From: Fibrobacter sp. UWB2
Lineage (GTDB): Bacteria; Fibrobacterota; Fibrobacteria; Fibrobacterales; Fibrobacteraceae
Reading direction: 5' to 3'
Length of the DNA: 64,000 nucleotides
Assembly: GCF_002210425.1 (NCBI RefSeq)
Contig: NZ_MWQK01000007.1
Coordinates: 1 to 64,000 of the forward strand
Position numbers and translations under genes: made by a program. The notes beneath the pieces were generated by a model, which did not search any database, was not told the origin of the DNA, and was given only the letters and a program-made list of their open reading frames with translations. Numbering within the stretch: position 1 is the first letter of the stretch; every line of letters starts with the position of its first letter. This document shows, in pieces, positions 55,050 to 64,000 of the stretch.

Positions 55050-57572
55050 TTACTCTTCACTCTTTTTCTTCGCTCCGAATCGGCGGGGCTTGAATTCACG
55101 CGGCGGGAAATTGAACTTGAGCTTGCCCTTCACGAGCGTGAGGTACGCGTCGAACAGGCGGCGAGTCTTATTGCTGCGGAATCCCTTGATAAGCGAAGTC
55201 TTTTCGCCGGCGAGCAATTTCTTGATGTCATCAAGCGGAATTTCCTTGCCGAGGAGAATCTTCGGGAGCGAAAGCCCGCTTGGTTCCTTCTTCACGTAGC
55301 TTTCGGAGACGTAGCCCGTGAGCGTTTCATAGACGTCGGAGCCGTCTACCGGAGACTTGCCGATAACTTCACCGAGCTCGATTTCTTCGGGCTTTTCTTC
55401 AAAGACAAATTCAACTTTGTTCTGGTCATTGATGATGAGGCCTGCTGAAAATTCAGCGCCCTTCTTGCTGCGGAAACCTGTGAGCGGTCCAATCTTGCGC
55501 TTGGTCAAGAGCTCTACGATTTCACTTTCGGACAAGTGCTTGCCGCCCACAATTTTGCGGATGACGATGCCATCTTCGGTGGTGTAGCGGCTGACCGTTT
55601 CGAAAACTTTCTTGCCGTTCACGGGGCTGAAGCTTGCTTCGTCAGTCGTGCTTTCTTCCTTGAATCCCTTGATGTTCTTCACCATCGTCTTTGTCATTTC
55701 GACGATGCCGTTCATGAACGCTTCGCGAGATTCCTTGCCCTTCGAGATGAGGTCCATCTTGTATTCCCATTCGCCGGTAAGTTCCGGGCTGGTGAGGGCT
55801 TCGCAGTTCATGGCGGAGAGGACTTTGATGAGGTCGAATGCCTTTGCTGTCGGGATCATTTCCTTGCCGTCGCGGACAACGTACTTGTCGCTCACGAGCT
55901 TTTCTATGATGGCGGCGCGTGTGGCAGGCGTTCCGAGACCGCGTTCCTTCATGGCGTCACGCAGTTCGTCGTCTTCCACGAGCTTACCTGCACTTTCCAT
56001 CATCGACAAAAGCGTACTTTCGGTGTAGTGTGCTGGCGGCTTGGTAAAGTCTTCCTTCGATTCAATTGCAAGCGTCTTGGCGGTGTTGCCGTTCAGCTTT
56101 GGAATGTTCGATTCTTCGTCGGATTCCTTGCCGTAAATCGCCTTGAAGCCCGGGTCCACGAGAATCTTGCCTTCGGTGATGAAGGTCTCGTTTTCGACGG
56201 TTGTGATGCGGGTCGTGTTCAAGTACTGCGCTGGCGGGAAGAACACCGCGATAAAGCGCTGGCAAATCATCGTGTAGATTTTTTCTTCGGCTTCGGAGAG
56301 TCCCTTCGGCACGACGCCTGTCGGGATGATGGCGAAGTGGTCCGAAATCTTCGAGTTGTCAAAGACCTTCGGCGTGCGCTTCACGTAGTTCTTGTCCAAA
56401 GCCTCTTGAGCGAACTTGGCGAGCGGACCTTCAATCTTGCCGAGGGTGGCTTTCACCGGAGCGACGTAATCTTCGGGCAAGCAACGGCTGTCGGTACGCG
56501 GGTATGTGGTTGCCTTGTAATGTTCGTAAAGCGATTGTGCGATGGAAAGCGTTGTCTTGGCGCTGAATCCAAAGCGGTTGTTCGCTTCGCGCTGGAGCGT
56601 GGTGAGGTCATAGAGCTGGCCGCACTTCTGCTGGCTCGGGGCTGTGGTCTCTTCGATGGAGCCTGTTTTGCCCTTGCACTTGGCGAGAATTTCCTGAGCG
56701 CGGGCTTCGTCAAAAATCTGCTTGACGCGGTCTTTGTTGTTTTCTTTATCGACGGTGAACCACTTGCCTTGGTAACCGGCTCCGGAGTTGTCGAACGAGG
56801 CTTCAATGGTCCAGAACTTTTGCGGCACAAAGCGGTTGCGTTCTTCTTCGCGCTTCACGATAATGGCAAGCGTCGGGGTCTGCACGCGTCCGCACGGCGT
56901 AATCTGGAACCCGCCCATAGAGCTGTTGTAGGCGGTGAGGCCACGGCTGCCGTTCATGCCTACGAGCCAGTCGGCTTCGCTACGGCAGAGGGCGGCGTTT
57001 CTCAAGTTGACCATGTCTTCTTCGGTACGGAGGTGTTCAAAGGCATCCTTGATGGCGGCAGGCGTCATGCTCTGCATCCAAAGTCTCTTGAACGTCTTGC
57101 CCTTGAAGTTCCCCTTGAGGATGTAGTCCACGATGTAATAGAAAATCAGTTCACCTTCGCGGCCCGCATCGCACGCGTTTATAATCGTCGTCACGTCCTT
57201 GCGCTTGATGAGCTTGCCGAGGGCGGAAAGATGGGCTTTAGTGGTCGGGAGGGCAACGAGCGGGAACTTTTCGGGGAGCATGGGGAGCGTCTTCATGTCC
57301 CATGCCTTGTAGCGTTCGTCAATATCCTTCGGGTCGGCGATACCAACGAGGTGACCGATCGCATGGCTTACGATGGTCGTGTCGCTTTCATAATAGGCGG
57401 TTTCTTTCTTGAAGGACTTTGCACCGAGCACTTTGACGAGGTCGGCTGCCACGCTAGGTTTTTCCGCGATGATGAGCGTCTTACCTTCGATGGCCGCTTT
57501 TGCCGTTTTGGTGGCGGTCTTCTTTGTAGTGGTTTTAGTTGTCGCCTTAGTTGTTGTTTTAGTCGTTGCCAT
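55050..57572 (-). CDS. topB: DNA topoisomerase III (type IA)
   Basis: 840 aa from ATG 57572, two bases behind the stop of the glycosyltransferase; a GTG at 57584 is also in frame. N-terminal Thr/Lys-rich tail (MATTKTTTKATTKTTTKKTA) of ~27 aa, probably disordered. Toprim domain with IIAEKPSVA and DAGREGELI (D-x-x-x-E type metal site), catalytic Tyr in TTYPRTDSRCLPED. Cuts one strand and passes another; decatenates. Two C-terminal repeat-like domains (Topo_C_Rpt type: VFETVSRYTTEDGI..., VYETLTGYVSESYV...), each with a GFRS(N/K)K signature. These replace the Zn fingers of TopA. Coupled to the glycosyltransferase gene. Confidence 0.95.
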   Translation of the reverse strand: MATTKTTTKATTKTTTKKTATKTAKAAIEGKTLIIAEKPSVAADLVKVLGAKSFKKETAYYESDTTIVSHAIGHLVGIADPKDIDERYKAWDMKTLPMLPEKFPLVALPTTKAHLSALGKLIKRKDVTTIINACDAGREGELIFYYIVDYILKGNFKGKTFKRLWMQSMTPAAIKDAFEHLRTEEDMVNLRNAALCRSEADWLVGMNGSRGLTAYNSSMGGFQITPCGRVQTPTLAIIVKREEERNRFVPQKFWTIEASFDNSGAGYQGKWFTVDKENNKDRVKQIFDEARAQEILAKCKGKTGSIEETTAPSQQKCGQLYDLTTLQREANNRFGFSAKTTLSIAQSLYEHYKATTYPRTDSRCLPEDYVAPVKATLGKIEGPLAKFAQEALDKNYVKRTPKVFDNSKISDHFAIIPTGVVPKGLSEAEEKIYTMICQRFIAVFFPPAQYLNTTRITTVENETFITEGKILVDPGFKAIYGKESDEESNIPKLNGNTAKTLAIESKEDFTKPPAHYTESTLLSMMESAGKLVEDDELRDAMKERGLGTPATRAAIIEKLVSDKYVVRDGKEMIPTAKAFDLIKVLSAMNCEALTSPELTGEWEYKMDLISKGKESREAFMNGIVEMTKTMVKNIKGFKEESTTDEASFSPVNGKKVFETVSRYTTEDGIVIRKIVGGKHLSESEIVELLTKRKIGPLTGFRSKKGAEFSAGLIINDQNKVEFVFEEKPEEIELGEVIGKSPVDGSDVYETLTGYVSESYVKKEPSGLSLPKILLGKEIPLDDIKKLLAGEKTSLIKGFRSNKTRRLFDAYLTLVKGKLKFNFPPREFKPRRFGAKKKSEE

Positions 57573-57574
57573 TT

Positions 57575-58705
57575 TTATTTCCACTTAAAACGTCCGAACA
57601 GTCCGAACAGTACGGCCAGTACGGTAAAGGGGGCGTGGATGAACTCAACCGGGATGCACCACTTGAGGAGGTGTTCCTGCTTGAATATTTTGAGCCCGCG
57701 AATAATGAGAACCATGTCGCCTACGCTCTTGCACAAGAACGCTATCAATGTGGCGACGAAAATTTTGAAACTGAAAATCGAGAATGCTGCGGTGATGCAG
57801 AGCATGGTAAGAAACAGGAACACCATCGAGAGCACAAAGACGATTTTTGGGGTATAGTAGATGGTCTTTGATGCCCAGCGTTTGCGCTGTTCCCAGAGGG
57901 CCTTGAGTGTTTCCTTGCCGCTTGTGGTGACGAACGTGGCGGGCGTGATGCAGTAGCGCATGGCCCATGGACGGTCGGCTGCCAGTTTTTGCATCAGGAG
58001 GTCGTCGTCTCCGCTCTGGATCTTGATGACGCCCGTAAAGCCGTTCACGCTCTGGAAGAAACTCTTGCGGTAGGCGAGGTTGTTGCCAGTGCTTGTGAGC
58101 GGGAGGTGCATGGCGAGGCCTGCTGTGCCTGCGATGCGGTAAATCAGCGTTTCGACCGCCTGCATGCAGATGATGAACGGCGAACTCTTGTCGGTCGGAA
58201 TGTACGAATGCCCGGCGACAAGTTCAATCCCCGGTTCAAATTCCTTGACGAGGTACTTGATCCAGGACGGCTGCACGATGCAGTCGGCGTCTGTGAGGCA
58301 GAGAATTTCACCGTTGCAGGCGTCAATGAGCTTCGAAAGAGCCTGCTTTTTAGGGCTCACGCCTTCGGGGATGGAATCAATCGTGAGCACATGGAGGCGT
58401 TCAAACTTTGCTTCGTATTCCGCGAGAATCTTCGGGGTGTCGTCCGTGGAGCGGTCATCGGCTACCCAGACCTCCCATTCGCCCTCGTAATCTTGCGAGA
58501 GGACGGAATCGAGCGTTTCGCGGATGCCTTCGGATTCGTTACGGGCCGCAATCAGGATGCTCACCTTCGGGAGCGGTTCTGGGTCGGCAAAGCCTTCGCG
58601 CACTCGTCCGAGCGCACGGTAGAACCGCACTTCTAACCCGAGATAGAAGATGGCGAGTATTGCCAAAAGCCCGATGGCTATGTATGTCAAAACCGTAAGG
58701 AACAT
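57575..58705 (-). CDS. Membrane glycosyltransferase, family 2
   Basis: 376 aa. N-terminal transmembrane helix (LTYIAIGLLAILAIFYLGL), then a GT-A domain: VSILIAARNESEGI, WVADDRSTDDTP, CLTDADCIVQPSW (DxD type), GDDDLLMQK and EQRKRWASK (Q-x-x-R-W motif of processive GT2 enzymes). C-terminal half has three to four helices in the membrane. Similar to enzymes that make exopolysaccharide or glycolipid; product unknown. Read before topB in one transcript, which is functionally unexpected and probably accidental. Confidence 0.9.
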   Translation of the reverse strand: MFLTVLTYIAIGLLAILAIFYLGLEVRFYRALGRVREGFADPEPLPKVSILIAARNESEGIRETLDSVLSQDYEGEWEVWVADDRSTDDTPKILAEYEAKFERLHVLTIDSIPEGVSPKKQALSKLIDACNGEILCLTDADCIVQPSWIKYLVKEFEPGIELVAGHSYIPTDKSSPFIICMQAVETLIYRIAGTAGLAMHLPLTSTGNNLAYRKSFFQSVNGFTGVIKIQSGDDDLLMQKLAADRPWAMRYCITPATFVTTSGKETLKALWEQRKRWASKTIYYTPKIVFVLSMVFLFLTMLCITAAFSIFSFKIFVATLIAFLCKSVGDMVLIIRGLKIFKQEHLLKWCIPVEFIHAPFTVLAVLFGLFGRFKWK

Positions 58706-58833
58706 TGTTCTTCGGCAAAATGTAATAAGGTTTTTTTGAAAGTTTAAAACGCACTCTTAAAATCGCGGGGCATTTTTGCGTATATAATATAATAGTAAGT
58801 AACGAAGTGCTGAACGCGTGGGCAGTGACAGCT

Positions 58834-60504
58834 TTATTTTCTCGCGGAAAGTTTTGGCCAGGAATCTTCGGGCTTTTGATTGAGGTAGGTGAGGCGAGTC
58901 CAGGAATCGTCGCGGAATGCGCTACCGAGCATGAGCTCGTCTATTTTCCCGTTGAATCCGCCGATTTTAAAGTCTGCAAGTTTACGGTTGCCATCCCAAT
59001 CGCTGCGGGTTTCTTCGGCTTCGATTTTTGTGCCATTAATAAAGTAATTTGTTTGTGGTATGGAGTGCTTGCTGAATGCGATGAAAATCCATTTGCCTGC
59101 TTCAATTCCTTCAGTGCCGGATGCCCACGTTTGTTTATAACTTACGGTGTCCGTGGCGCTTTCTTCGCCTGCTTTTTCGGTGGCAACGTGGTAGAATTCT
59201 ACGACAAAGCCTTGGTCGGGATTGTAACGGAGAGCGTATTCATCAGCTTTTTCAAAGATGGTCTGTTGCTTTAGCGATTCAAGATTGACCCACAGCGAGA
59301 AACAGAATTGCTTGCCGTCAAAGGACAAATTAACCTTGCGAGATGAGTCTATCTTGGCGGAGTTTGTCGCGGTGATTGATGTTGTCGCGTCTAGCGTAAT
59401 GGATGTGCCGAGTACACCGTCTGCGTTGCGGTTTTCGACCGTTTCGGTTCCCGTTTCTGTGGCGGTTAGCGATCCGTCGAAATAGCCCTTTTCGGCATCG
59501 TCCTTGATATCGGTTCCGCTATCAAAATGGTACACGAGCGAATAGCTGCGGTTGGTCGGGAATACGTCGTGAGCGTAACCTGATTCAAGTGCGTTGTTGA
59601 ATGAAAGTTCGAGTGAGTCAGAGACGTTTAATGAATCCACGCTTACCCAGAAAATGGCTTCTTTTGCGTCAAAGACTGAATTTACGATCGGGAGCTTTTT
59701 GCTGCGTTTGCCATCTTTTGAAATGCGTACAACTTCCCAGCGGCCTTGCAAGCGAGCGAGTGTATCGATGTCGCTGTTTTCTGCGGTCAGGCGGAGCGCA
59801 AGCGGAATGTCGCTCACAAAAGACGAGAGCGTGTCTTCGCCTTCGGGGAGTGCAAGCGGGGCGACGAACGTGTATTCGATGTGGGGATAGTTGACGAGCG
59901 TCTGGACGGTCGTGTCTGATTTGACGAAGACATCCCCGTAATCCAACGTGTCGTTTTCTATATAAATTCTGAGACCGAGCGTGTCGGTGGGCAAGCTGTC
60001 GATAATGGCCTTTTGCGCGTGAACGATCACTTTGCGTAAGATGGTCGTTCCTGGGATTGTGACCATGGCGGACGTGCCGTCTTCAATGAGGCTGTTGAAC
60101 GCGATTTCGACAGAGCCTGGAGCGCGGAGCGTATCGCTAATGGCGATGGAATCGTCTTCGGTAACGTTTACGTTCTGTACGAGGAACCGCTTGCCGGATT
60201 CTTCGTGGAATGCTTCGACGGCGTAAGTGCCTGCAGGGATGGAATCGAGGCTGTAGTAGCCTGTGGAATCTGTTTCCGTGGAGTAGGCGGCGGGGAGCTC
60301 GCCTGAGGCTGCGTCAAAGTCGCTAGGGACGCAATGCACGCGTGCGAATGCGGCGGGATTGCCGTTATCCAAAAGGAAAATACCGGCGAGTTCCGGAGAA
60401 CCCGTCTCGGCGCTGTTGCCTGCAATATGGCTGTCGGAGGAGCAACCTCCAAAAATTGCGGCGGACGCAATCGAAACAGCCAATATGTTTTTGCAGAACT
60501 TCAT
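58834..60504 (-). CDS. Lipoprotein with CarboxypepD-like and LamG-like domains
   Basis: About 556 aa from ATG 60504 (MKFCKNILAVSIASAAIFGGC; lipobox FGGC); an ATG at 60513 would add three residues. After the signal, a carboxypeptidase regulatory-like domain (residues ~38-110: GIFLLDNGNPAAFARVHC...YYSLDSIPAGTYAVEA), then a ~200-aa beta-rich middle with a DUF2341-like part (FWVSVDSLNVSDSLELSFNNA), then a LamG concanavalin-like domain at the end (SLVYHFDSGTDIKDDAEKGYFDG, FCFSLWVNLESLKQQTIFEK, GKIDELMLGSAFRDDSW). Typical Fibrobacter surface lipoprotein for binding polysaccharide or other cell-surface partners. Downstream of the pectate lyase in the same direction. Confidence 0.85.
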   Translation of the reverse strand: MKFCKNILAVSIASAAIFGGCSSDSHIAGNSAETGSPELAGIFLLDNGNPAAFARVHCVPSDFDAASGELPAAYSTETDSTGYYSLDSIPAGTYAVEAFHEESGKRFLVQNVNVTEDDSIAISDTLRAPGSVEIAFNSLIEDGTSAMVTIPGTTILRKVIVHAQKAIIDSLPTDTLGLRIYIENDTLDYGDVFVKSDTTVQTLVNYPHIEYTFVAPLALPEGEDTLSSFVSDIPLALRLTAENSDIDTLARLQGRWEVVRISKDGKRSKKLPIVNSVFDAKEAIFWVSVDSLNVSDSLELSFNNALESGYAHDVFPTNRSYSLVYHFDSGTDIKDDAEKGYFDGSLTATETGTETVENRNADGVLGTSITLDATTSITATNSAKIDSSRKVNLSFDGKQFCFSLWVNLESLKQQTIFEKADEYALRYNPDQGFVVEFYHVATEKAGEESATDTVSYKQTWASGTEGIEAGKWIFIAFSKHSIPQTNYFINGTKIEAEETRSDWDGNRKLADFKIGGFNGKIDELMLGSAFRDDSWTRLTYLNQKPEDSWPKLSARK

Positions 60505-60565
60505 TGATACCAATATATATAAGATTTGCTAAAAGCGGGAGGGCTATTAATCGCTATAGTAATCG

Positions 60566-62941
60566 TTATTGGATATAGTGGCGTAATGTTTTGCCTGTTT
60601 TGGAGTATTCTATCACGATGACGTGTGCGGCGGGCATCTTGGTGGGCTTGCTGTTGCCGGAGTACAGCGGGCGTCCTTGAATGTCAAAGATGCGGTAGAA
60701 GCCTGCTTCGGCTTCGGTCGCGCGCTGCATGGGGGAGGCGATGCCGATGGTTCCGCTGCTCGATTCTGCTGTGATTGCTGAACTGCTGGATTCCGCGACG
60801 CTCGATGAAGAAACTTCGCTAGAGCTAGATTCCGCGACCGCAGAGCTGCTTGCGGGAGCCGCACTGGAACTAGATTCTGCCGCGCCTTCGACGGTGAACG
60901 TCACGTATTCAGACATCCACGTGAGTCCGGAATTGTCCGTCACGACGGCGACTGCGGAATGTGTGCCTGCGGCGAGATTCTTGGCGGTAACCTGGTACGG
61001 CGCGGCGGTTGATGTTCCGACGAGCGTGTTGCCGACGTAGAATGCAACGCTTTTCACGGAGCCGTCGTTATCCTTGGCGTCGGCTTTTAAGGTCACGTCT
61101 GCGCTTGCTGTGATTTTTGCGCCAGCGGCAGGTGCGGTGAGCGTTACGCTTGCAGCCTTGTTGCTTTGACCGAAGCCCTGGTTGTATTCGGGCATTTTGC
61201 CGTAGCGTCCGCCGACGCCCGAGAGGTTCGGAATTTCTTTCGGGAGGTCTGCGACATTGCGCTTTTCAAAACTGTAGCTCGGGTTGAATGTTTCGGCTTG
61301 CGGAACTCCGCTTTTCACGGTGCCATTGTAGCGGTGTTGTTGCTTGGTGCCGTTCCCGAACGTAACTCCGCTAAAGTAAACGTAGCCGTTATCGCCCCAT
61401 TCGGCCAAATAGCCTTGGCCGTTGTCGATATAGCTATTCTCGTAGCGCACGTAGGCCTTCGCATTTGCGCTGTGACCATTCGCCCCCGCTACAAAGAAGC
61501 GGTTGTAATCTACATACTGGTTGTACAGATGCACCTGCGAGCCGTTGTTTTCACCGGTGACTTTCGGGACGCGACCGTAAGTGTTGTGCCAGTAGTTGTT
61601 GGCGTAAGTTAAATGGGCGTCTTCAACGAGAGCCATGTAAGGGTCGGTACCCCAGCAGTTGTATTCGTTGGCTCCGTCAAAATCGAGATAACTGATGGTG
61701 GCGTTGTCGACAAATTCCATATCCATGCCATCGGAAATCCATTTGTAGCTGATATGGTCGGCCCAGAATTTGTTTACGTGTTTGCTGGCGGTGCCTACGG
61801 TTTCAAGGCCGTCGCCGCCTTCGATCAAGTGCGGGTTCACATCGTAAATCGCGAGGTTGCGGTAGATGTGGTTCCCTGAACCTTCGTTACTGCGCACGGC
61901 GATGGATGCTCCGCGGAGATTTGCGCCACGGCCCATGCCCACGAGACTCTTGTTCGGCTTGGTGGTAATCCAGTTGCTCCACGCCTGCAGATTTTCGCTT
62001 TCTTGCACAATCTGCACGCCGGCTTCGGTGAGGTCGCTGCAGCTGTTCGCCTTGAAAGTGATGCGGTAGAACGTGTTGGTCTTGCCGGTCACGCGATTCT
62101 TTTCGGTACATGTCGTCTTGCACCAGGTGCGGCCTTTGCTTTTGGCTTCGGTAACGGCGTTGCGGAATTGCCTAAAGTCGTAAGTGCCTTCGGGCACAAG
62201 GATTGTCACTGCATCGTTGCTCTGCAAGTACTTGCGGATGCTTGCGGAATCGCTTGCAATGACGACTTTGCCTGCGTCGCCACCTGTTGTGGTGACACCG
62301 AAGCCCTCGGCTTTCACGTTGAAAGTGAAAAGTAAAACTGCTGTCGGGTCGGATTCATCGCTTGTCCAAATCCATTTCGCTTGTGTGTTTGCGGCGAAAT
62401 TTTCGAGCGCACCGCCACTCGGGAGCTTGTTGTTTGCGTAAGAAAGCGTTGTGGCGCCACCCCATTGCGAGAGGTCGCGGCCCTTGTTTTTCCAGGAGTT
62501 GTTGCTGACAACGGGCTTTGACTTCCAGCCACTGCCGGAATAGTAAGATTTGTCGAGGTCGTCAATTTGCACGAGAACGCCCGGGGCGCCTTTGCCGTTC
62601 ACGCTCACGACAGAAATTGCGTTTTCGCCAGGCAAGAAAGTCATCGGGATAAAGCGCACTCGGCCTGCCTGGTTATCTTCGGCGAGGAGTGAACCGTTGT
62701 GGTAGAGCCTGTAACCGCCATCGGCGACAATCCAAATGCCGGGACCATTCCCTGCATTGTAAGTGGCGGCAATCAGCTGCGAACCGACTTTGTCGCCACC
62801 GCCGTAAGCGGCGTCGGACGGGAGCGTAACGACTTCAGAGGTTTGAATTTTTGCAGCCGCATCTGCCGCGTGTACTGCGGAAATTCCGAAAATTGAGACA
62901 ACGCTTGCAAGCGCTATTTGACCAAAACCTTTCATACCCAT
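60566..62941 (-). CDS. Secreted pectate lyase (PL1 type) with Ig-like domain and C-terminal sorting-like domain
   Basis: 791 aa. Signal MGMKGFGQIALASVVSIFGISAVHA (ATG at 62935 also possible). A lectin-like N-terminal ~170 residues (VADGGYRLYHNGSLLAEDN) is followed by a PL1 right-handed beta-helix at ~215-560: LVGMGRGANLRG, SYKWISDGMDMEFVDNATISYLDFDG, TYGRVPKVTG (the catalytic-type Arg). Bacterial Ig-like domain ~615-700, Ser-rich linker (AESSSSAAPASSSAV...), and a short C-terminal Fibrobacter-type sorting-like domain (FRIFDIQGRPLYSG-like). Cleaves polygalacturonate by beta-elimination with Ca2+. A structured region lies in its upstream 280 bp. Confidence 0.92.
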   Translation of the reverse strand: MGMKGFGQIALASVVSIFGISAVHAADAAAKIQTSEVVTLPSDAAYGGGDKVGSQLIAATYNAGNGPGIWIVADGGYRLYHNGSLLAEDNQAGRVRFIPMTFLPGENAISVVSVNGKGAPGVLVQIDDLDKSYYSGSGWKSKPVVSNNSWKNKGRDLSQWGGATTLSYANNKLPSGGALENFAANTQAKWIWTSDESDPTAVLLFTFNVKAEGFGVTTTGGDAGKVVIASDSASIRKYLQSNDAVTILVPEGTYDFRQFRNAVTEAKSKGRTWCKTTCTEKNRVTGKTNTFYRITFKANSCSDLTEAGVQIVQESENLQAWSNWITTKPNKSLVGMGRGANLRGASIAVRSNEGSGNHIYRNLAIYDVNPHLIEGGDGLETVGTASKHVNKFWADHISYKWISDGMDMEFVDNATISYLDFDGANEYNCWGTDPYMALVEDAHLTYANNYWHNTYGRVPKVTGENNGSQVHLYNQYVDYNRFFVAGANGHSANAKAYVRYENSYIDNGQGYLAEWGDNGYVYFSGVTFGNGTKQQHRYNGTVKSGVPQAETFNPSYSFEKRNVADLPKEIPNLSGVGGRYGKMPEYNQGFGQSNKAASVTLTAPAAGAKITASADVTLKADAKDNDGSVKSVAFYVGNTLVGTSTAAPYQVTAKNLAAGTHSAVAVVTDNSGLTWMSEYVTFTVEGAAESSSSAAPASSSAVAESSSSEVSSSSVAESSSSAITAESSSGTIGIASPMQRATEAEAGFYRIFDIQGRPLYSGNSKPTKMPAAHVIVIEYSKTGKTLRHYIQ

Positions 62942-63003
62942 TGTTCCTCACTTTTTTGCGATTACCCAACTTTTGGCTTGTTCCATCCCTTTATAGCAAT
63001 TAA

Positions 63004-63092
63004 GCCAGGCGTTACGGGCTGGCGTTTGAAGCCCGTATTGGGGGTGATGGAAGACCGCAAGGCGGGCTGCAATTAGGGGGATTATTCCCCCA
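63004..63092. other. Structured, possibly switchable leader between the pectate lyase and TIGR02147 genes
   Basis: ACGGGCT (63014-63020) pairs with AGCCCGT (63030-63036); GCCAG (63004-63008) pairs with CTGGC (63019-63023), and the two share 63019-63020, so they exclude each other. Further stems: ACCGC/GCGGG-like (63055-63066) and GGGGGATTATTCCCCC (~63077-63092). No known riboswitch consensus matched. If transcribed on the minus strand it would lie in the pectate lyase leader. Confidence 0.4.
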
Positions 63093-63164
63093 TACCCATA
63101 ATCTAAATCTTGCGGCGCGCACTTCAAAGCGCTTTTCTCGTGAAAGCTGATTTCTCGTTGTTTC

Positions 63165-63194
63165 TGGACAACGCTAAAGTCGCTTTTTTATACT
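63165..63194 (+). promoter_or_regulatory. Possible promoter of the second TIGR02147 gene
   Basis: -35 TGGACA (63165-63170), 18-bp spacer, -10 TATACT (63189-63194). Start of the gene at 63226. Confidence 0.45.
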
Positions 63195-63225
63195 CCGCAA
63201 AACATAATTTTCTTACATTTATGGC

Positions 63226-64000
63226 ATGGGCGAAAAGAAACTAGGGAAAAAAATCTTCGAATACCTGGACTACCGGGAGTTTTTGAAGGATTATTATAGC
63301 GCAAAGAAGGAGGCGAACCCTGCCTTTTCGCTCCGCGTTTTCTCGGATAAAATCGGGTTCAAGGCCAAAGATTTCATCAGTCGCGTGATGAACGGTGACA
63401 AGAATCTTTCGAGCGCGAGCATCCCGAAAGTGGCTTCTGGGCTGCGCCTGGGTAAGCACGAGACCGAGTTTTTTATTGGGCTTGTGAAGTTCAATCAGGC
63501 GGAAACGATGGACGAGCGCAATGCTGCGTTTGAAGAAATGCAGGCGGCGCTCAAGGTGGTGCGCTTTTCCGAGAAACAGCATATTCTCGGGCATGCGCAG
63601 TACATGGTGTATTCGCATTGGCGGCACCTGATTATCCGCAGCCTTATCGGCATGTTCGGTTTTGACGGCGATTACGAAGCGCTTGCGAAAATGGTCCACC
63701 CGCATGTGACGGCGGACGAGGCAAAAAAATCGGTCAAGTTGCTCGAAGACTGTGAACTTATCAAGAAAGGGGATGACGGCAAATACGTGCTCACCGAGAG
63801 CGCGATTAGCACGGGGGACCGCACGTCAAAACTTGCGCTGCGCGGTTTCCACCAGCATTGTCTAAAGCTTGCTGCGGATTCTATTGATCGCGACCCGCCG
63901 GGCTCTCGTCATGTTTCTGGGCTTACGCTAGGCATTAGCCAGGAAGGTTACGAACGCATCGTGGAGCGCATCAACGCCTTCCGCAAGGAAATTGCGCTCA
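63226..64000 (+). CDS. TIGR02147 family protein, putative regulator (partial, runs off the window)
   Basis: 258 codons to the end of the window without stop. From ATG 63226: MGEKKLGKKIFEYLDYREFL; an ATG five bases earlier (63221) is in another frame and stops after seven codons. Shared with the gene at 33712: the Y-(L/R)-D-Y-R start, an FSLRVFSDKIGFKAKDFISRVMNGDKNLS segment in the HTH-like place, and the C-terminal HVSGLTLGISQEGYERIVERINAFRKEI. Only the last few residues are missing by comparison with its paralogue. Diverges from the pectate lyase gene, with the structured region between; it may act on one of its neighbours. Confidence 0.88.
   Translation, partial: MGEKKLGKKIFEYLDYREFLKDYYSAKKEANPAFSLRVFSDKIGFKAKDFISRVMNGDKNLSSASIPKVASGLRLGKHETEFFIGLVKFNQAETMDERNAAFEEMQAALKVVRFSEKQHILGHAQYMVYSHWRHLIIRSLIGMFGFDGDYEALAKMVHPHVTADEAKKSVKLLEDCELIKKGDDGKYVLTESAISTGDRTSKLALRGFHQHCLKLAADSIDRDPPGSRHVSGLTLGISQEGYERIVERINAFRKEIAL

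Noticed and set aside
55536-57857. 773-aa ORF on the plus strand, opposite topB
   Set aside because: The minus strand carries a complete topoisomerase with all motifs; the plus frame is Cys/Phe/His-rich nonsense.
62942-63225. c-di-GMP (GEMM) or cobalamin riboswitch upstream of the pectate lyase
   Set aside because: Some resemblance (ACCGCAAGGCGGGC), but the conserved core and tetraloop parts are missing on both strands. Kept only as an unassigned structured region.

Overview
The window looks like a chromosomal segment of a Fibrobacter-type rumen bacterium (Fibrobacter succinogenes or a close relative). The evidence is a giant secreted protein with a fibro-slime domain, two regulators of the TIGR02147 family, several Ser-rich linkers in secreted proteins and lipoproteins, plant cell wall enzymes (CE1-type esterase, CE4-type deacetylase, PL1 pectate lyase), Kdo transferase (Gram-negative envelope) and a radical-SAM futalosine-pathway enzyme for menaquinone. 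This assignment is from reading the sequence, not from a database search.

Layout. 1-100: 3' end of a 5S rRNA and its terminator. 0.2-4.7 kb: two lipoproteins, a 35-aa membrane peptide and a DEAD-box helicase. 4.9-6.4 kb: an RNA-gene island with tRNA-Ser(CGA), four consecutive hairpins, a second copy of the tRNA-Ser 3' end, and three identical tRNA-Glu(TTC) genes on an exact 226-bp tandem repeat, each with its own promoter and terminator. 6.4-11 kb: an envelope and isoprenoid run (ABC exporter, ICMT-like methyltransferase, Kdo transferase, ispH), then rpmB. 11-15.6 kb: DnaQ-type exonuclease with a DUF374 acyltransferase, tRNA-Cys(GCA), an AT-hook protein, an AlkD-like protein, an unlisted 48-aa Cys-rich protein, and mqnC. 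15.8-22 kb: esterase, ModF-like ATPase, crcB, mrp, DUF971. 22-27 kb: sigma-70 factor, two TPR proteins, RlpA. 27.5-29.6 kb: prfA-prmC. 29.9-41.5 kb: LamG lipoprotein, trmO, RmlD-like protein, Nudix hydrolase, TIGR02147 regulator with lipoprotein, deacetylase, SAHH-like protein with a Cys-His enzyme, MATE transporter, FHA-GGDEF. 41.9-47 kb: fibro-slime protein and a SPOR protein. 47.2-52.3 kb: a 1361-aa DUF4011/Vsr-type helicase homologue whose ATPase motifs are broken, and gluQ. 52.4-64 kb: second DnaQ exonuclease, GH3-like protein, topB, glycosyltransferase, LamG lipoprotein, pectate lyase and a second TIGR02147 gene running off the end.

The points most worth a second look are the pseudo-helicase with a retained Vsr-like nuclease region; short palindromic elements (about 15 copies) that lie between genes but also sit in frame inside three enzymes; the tRNA-Glu triplication; a two-domain ABC ATPase that seems able to form only one composite ATP site; and a possible switchable RNA upstream of the pectate lyase. 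Promoters readable here share a -10 of TATATT or close to it, with a 16-18 bp spacer. No insertion sequence, integrase or CRISPR array was seen.
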